A stretch of 64,000 nucleotides of DNA, from the NCBI GenBank assembly GCA_942493375.1, contig OW818698.1:6882001-6946000 (forward strand), given 5' to 3'. The notes below the pieces were generated by a model, which saw only the letters and a list, made by a program, of their open reading frames with translations, was not told the origin of the DNA and did no database searches. A program made the translations under genes and the position numbers. The stretch comes from G942493375 sp942493375. Its GTDB lineage: Bacteria; Armatimonadota; UBA5829. Every line of letters starts with the position of its first letter. Positions within the stretch are counted from its first letter, which is position 1. Below are positions 62,854 through 64,000 of the stretch, in pieces.

Positions 62854-63212
62854 CTCGGTCTATATTCACCGATGGCTTTGTTTAGAGAACCTTTGCAACC
62901 TTCGTTGCGATAAAATTGGTGTCTGACAATTGAAGCAGCACCGTGATGGATTATACTGCAATAGCTCCACAAATATCAATAAGTACAAGCTCAATTTACG
63001 TAAAAAAACTGAAAAAGTTGAGTTCCGAGCTGAATTTGCCTGTTTTGAGGCCAAATTTGCCTTGAAAACACCTGGAATCGCGAGTTGATGGAACACTCTG
63101 TTTATTACAGACGTTGACTGAGTGTGGGTGTACGTTTACAATTGACTGGCGTACTAATCGATTTTTGTAAGTCCGCACTGCGGGCTGGATAATAAACTGT
63201 GAGGTCTTGTCA
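62854..63212. other. Divergent intergenic region between sigH and the TPR gene
   Basis: No gene is seen. A GCAACCTTCGTTGC hairpin lies at about 62895-62908. A possible weak promoter facing right has TTGAAG (62930-62935), a 16-bp spacer and TATACT (62952-62957), but it is about 260 bp from the TPR start. A loose direct repeat (AATTTGCCT) occurs near 63035 and 63055. Confidence 0.45.
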
Positions 63213-64000
63213 ATGTCTGTTTCACGTTTTTGGATAGTAGCAACTATTGTGGTTGCTGGATCGTTTGGATTTATTCCTGCTGCTGTCGGACAGTCCCCCG
63301 GGTTTACTGATCTGCTCAAACCTTCTACAAAGGTTGCTACACCTGCTGCTAAAAACCTTGAGTTGCAGTTCCTTGAGGCACAAAAATTGCAGAAAGCAGG
63401 CAAGATTGACCAAGCGCTTAAGATATATACCGCGATGGACAAGGTTAGCCCCAATAATGTTGCGATTTTATTGAATATGGGGATGATCTATCGCATGAAA
63501 AATGCATCATCCACCGCAAAACCATTTTTCTTGCGTGTTCTAAAAATTGATCCGAAGAACGTACCCGCACTTTTCCATCTTGGAGCAATCTGTTTTCAGA
63601 CTGGTGACAAAAAACAGGCCCTTTCATACTCTCTAAAACTGGCAAAGATAAAACCTGGCGATTTCCAGGTGCAGAGTATGCTGGGGATTGCTTATCTGGA
63701 AAATGGCAATCTGGAAAAAGGCGGAGAGGCACTTCGTAAAGCACATGCAATTAATCCGTCTGATCCCGGAACTATTATCAATCTAGTTAGAATCTCCTCA
63801 CAAAAAAAAGATTATGCTTCTACTCTTTTATACGCTAATAGACTGCTGGCGATGAATCCCAAAGATTCCCGCCTGCAAATAATGGCTGGTTTCGCTGCTG
63901 AGAAGGTTGGCAAAAAACCTGAAGCCATTAAACATTATGAATCTGCATCTGGTCTCCCTGGAGTTCAGATTGATGCGCTTATGAATCTGGCGAGGCTATA
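63213..64000 (+). CDS. Exported tetratricopeptide-repeat protein (3' truncated by window)
   Basis: The frame is open from ATG 63213 to the window end, about 262 codons, with no stop. GAGGTC about 8 nt upstream is the ribosome binding site. The signal peptide is residues 1-29 (SRFWIVATIVVAGSFGFIPA, then AVGQS). After it come at least five TPR-like helical pairs: the first unit covers LQKAGKIDQALKIYTAMDKV and SPNNVAILLNMGMIY, then LKIDPKNVPALFHLGAICF, IKPGDFQVQSMLGIAYLENG, NPKDSRLQIMAGFAAEKVG. It is a likely scaffold or outer-complex protein; its role is unknown because its end and partners lie outside. Confidence 0.8.
   Translation, partial: MSVSRFWIVATIVVAGSFGFIPAAVGQSPGFTDLLKPSTKVATPAAKNLELQFLEAQKLQKAGKIDQALKIYTAMDKVSPNNVAILLNMGMIYRMKNASSTAKPFFLRVLKIDPKNVPALFHLGAICFQTGDKKQALSYSLKLAKIKPGDFQVQSMLGIAYLENGNLEKGGEALRKAHAINPSDPGTIINLVRISSQKKDYASTLLYANRLLAMNPKDSRLQIMAGFAAEKVGKKPEAIKHYESASGLPGVQIDALMNLARL

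Overview
The window reads as a chromosomal segment of a free-living heterotrophic bacterium of moderate GC. Three features point toward the Terrabacteria side of the tree: a Firmicutes-type sigma-H, a Bacillus-style LexA box, and strong AGGAGG-type ribosome binding sites with frequent TTG/GTG starts. Many Sec signal peptides on carbohydrate-active proteins, MtaA/URO-D-like proteins and an FHA/kinase cassette would fit Armatimonadota or a similar environmental phylum. This is inference; no rRNA or other decisive marker is present.

Layout: 1-4.3 kb is a GDP-L-fucose operon (fucokinase/fucose-1-P guanylyltransferase, gmd, fcl). 4.6-9.3 kb is an SOS-type mutagenesis cassette: a catalytically degenerate ImuB-like Y-family protein, a DUF6504-like small protein and a DnaE2-type polymerase, behind a promoter overlapped by a LexA-like box. 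9.4-11.4 kb carries a Nudix hydrolase, an M24 peptidase homologue and tRNA-Leu(UAA). 11.7-15.9 kb holds a secreted nucleotidyltransferase-like/PKD protein and small unknown proteins, two of them paralogues. 16-49 kb is mainly a carbohydrate region: GH50 agarase-like, clan GH-A, two tandem GH-like paralogues, a 1271-residue CBM9-like/glycosidase protein, a sugar-acid style operon with a GntR regulator, a CE7 esterase, two GH67/GH20/DUF4838-like proteins, GH32, and MtaA/URO-D-like proteins. It is interrupted by an IS110-family (IS1111-like) insertion, a large CHASE-PAS-GGDEF-EAL protein and a stand-alone AICAR transformylase. 50-52 kb has HtpX and a NagD-like HAD phosphatase. 52-59 kb is a minus-strand signalling cassette (FHA-membrane, VWA, zinc-ribbon-FHA-FHA, FHA, PP2C, Ser/Thr kinase). 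59-64 kb has dxr-rseP, sigH and the start of an exported TPR protein.

Two dispersed palindromic repeat families run through the intergenic spaces. Family A has TTGTCATCCTGA...TCAGGATGACAA ends. Family B is an 82-bp element with 17-bp inverted ends. The IS110-family element sits inside a family A copy, with CT core dinucleotides on both sides, matched subterminal inverted repeats and a roughly 150-bp non-coding end downstream of a frameshifted transposase.

The strongest leads for something new are the IS1111-like element with its candidate guide RNA region, the FHA/VWA/kinase cassette with repeated RTQM motifs, the exported nucleotidyltransferase-like protein, the inactive-ImuB mutasome without ImuA, and the 82-bp repeat family.
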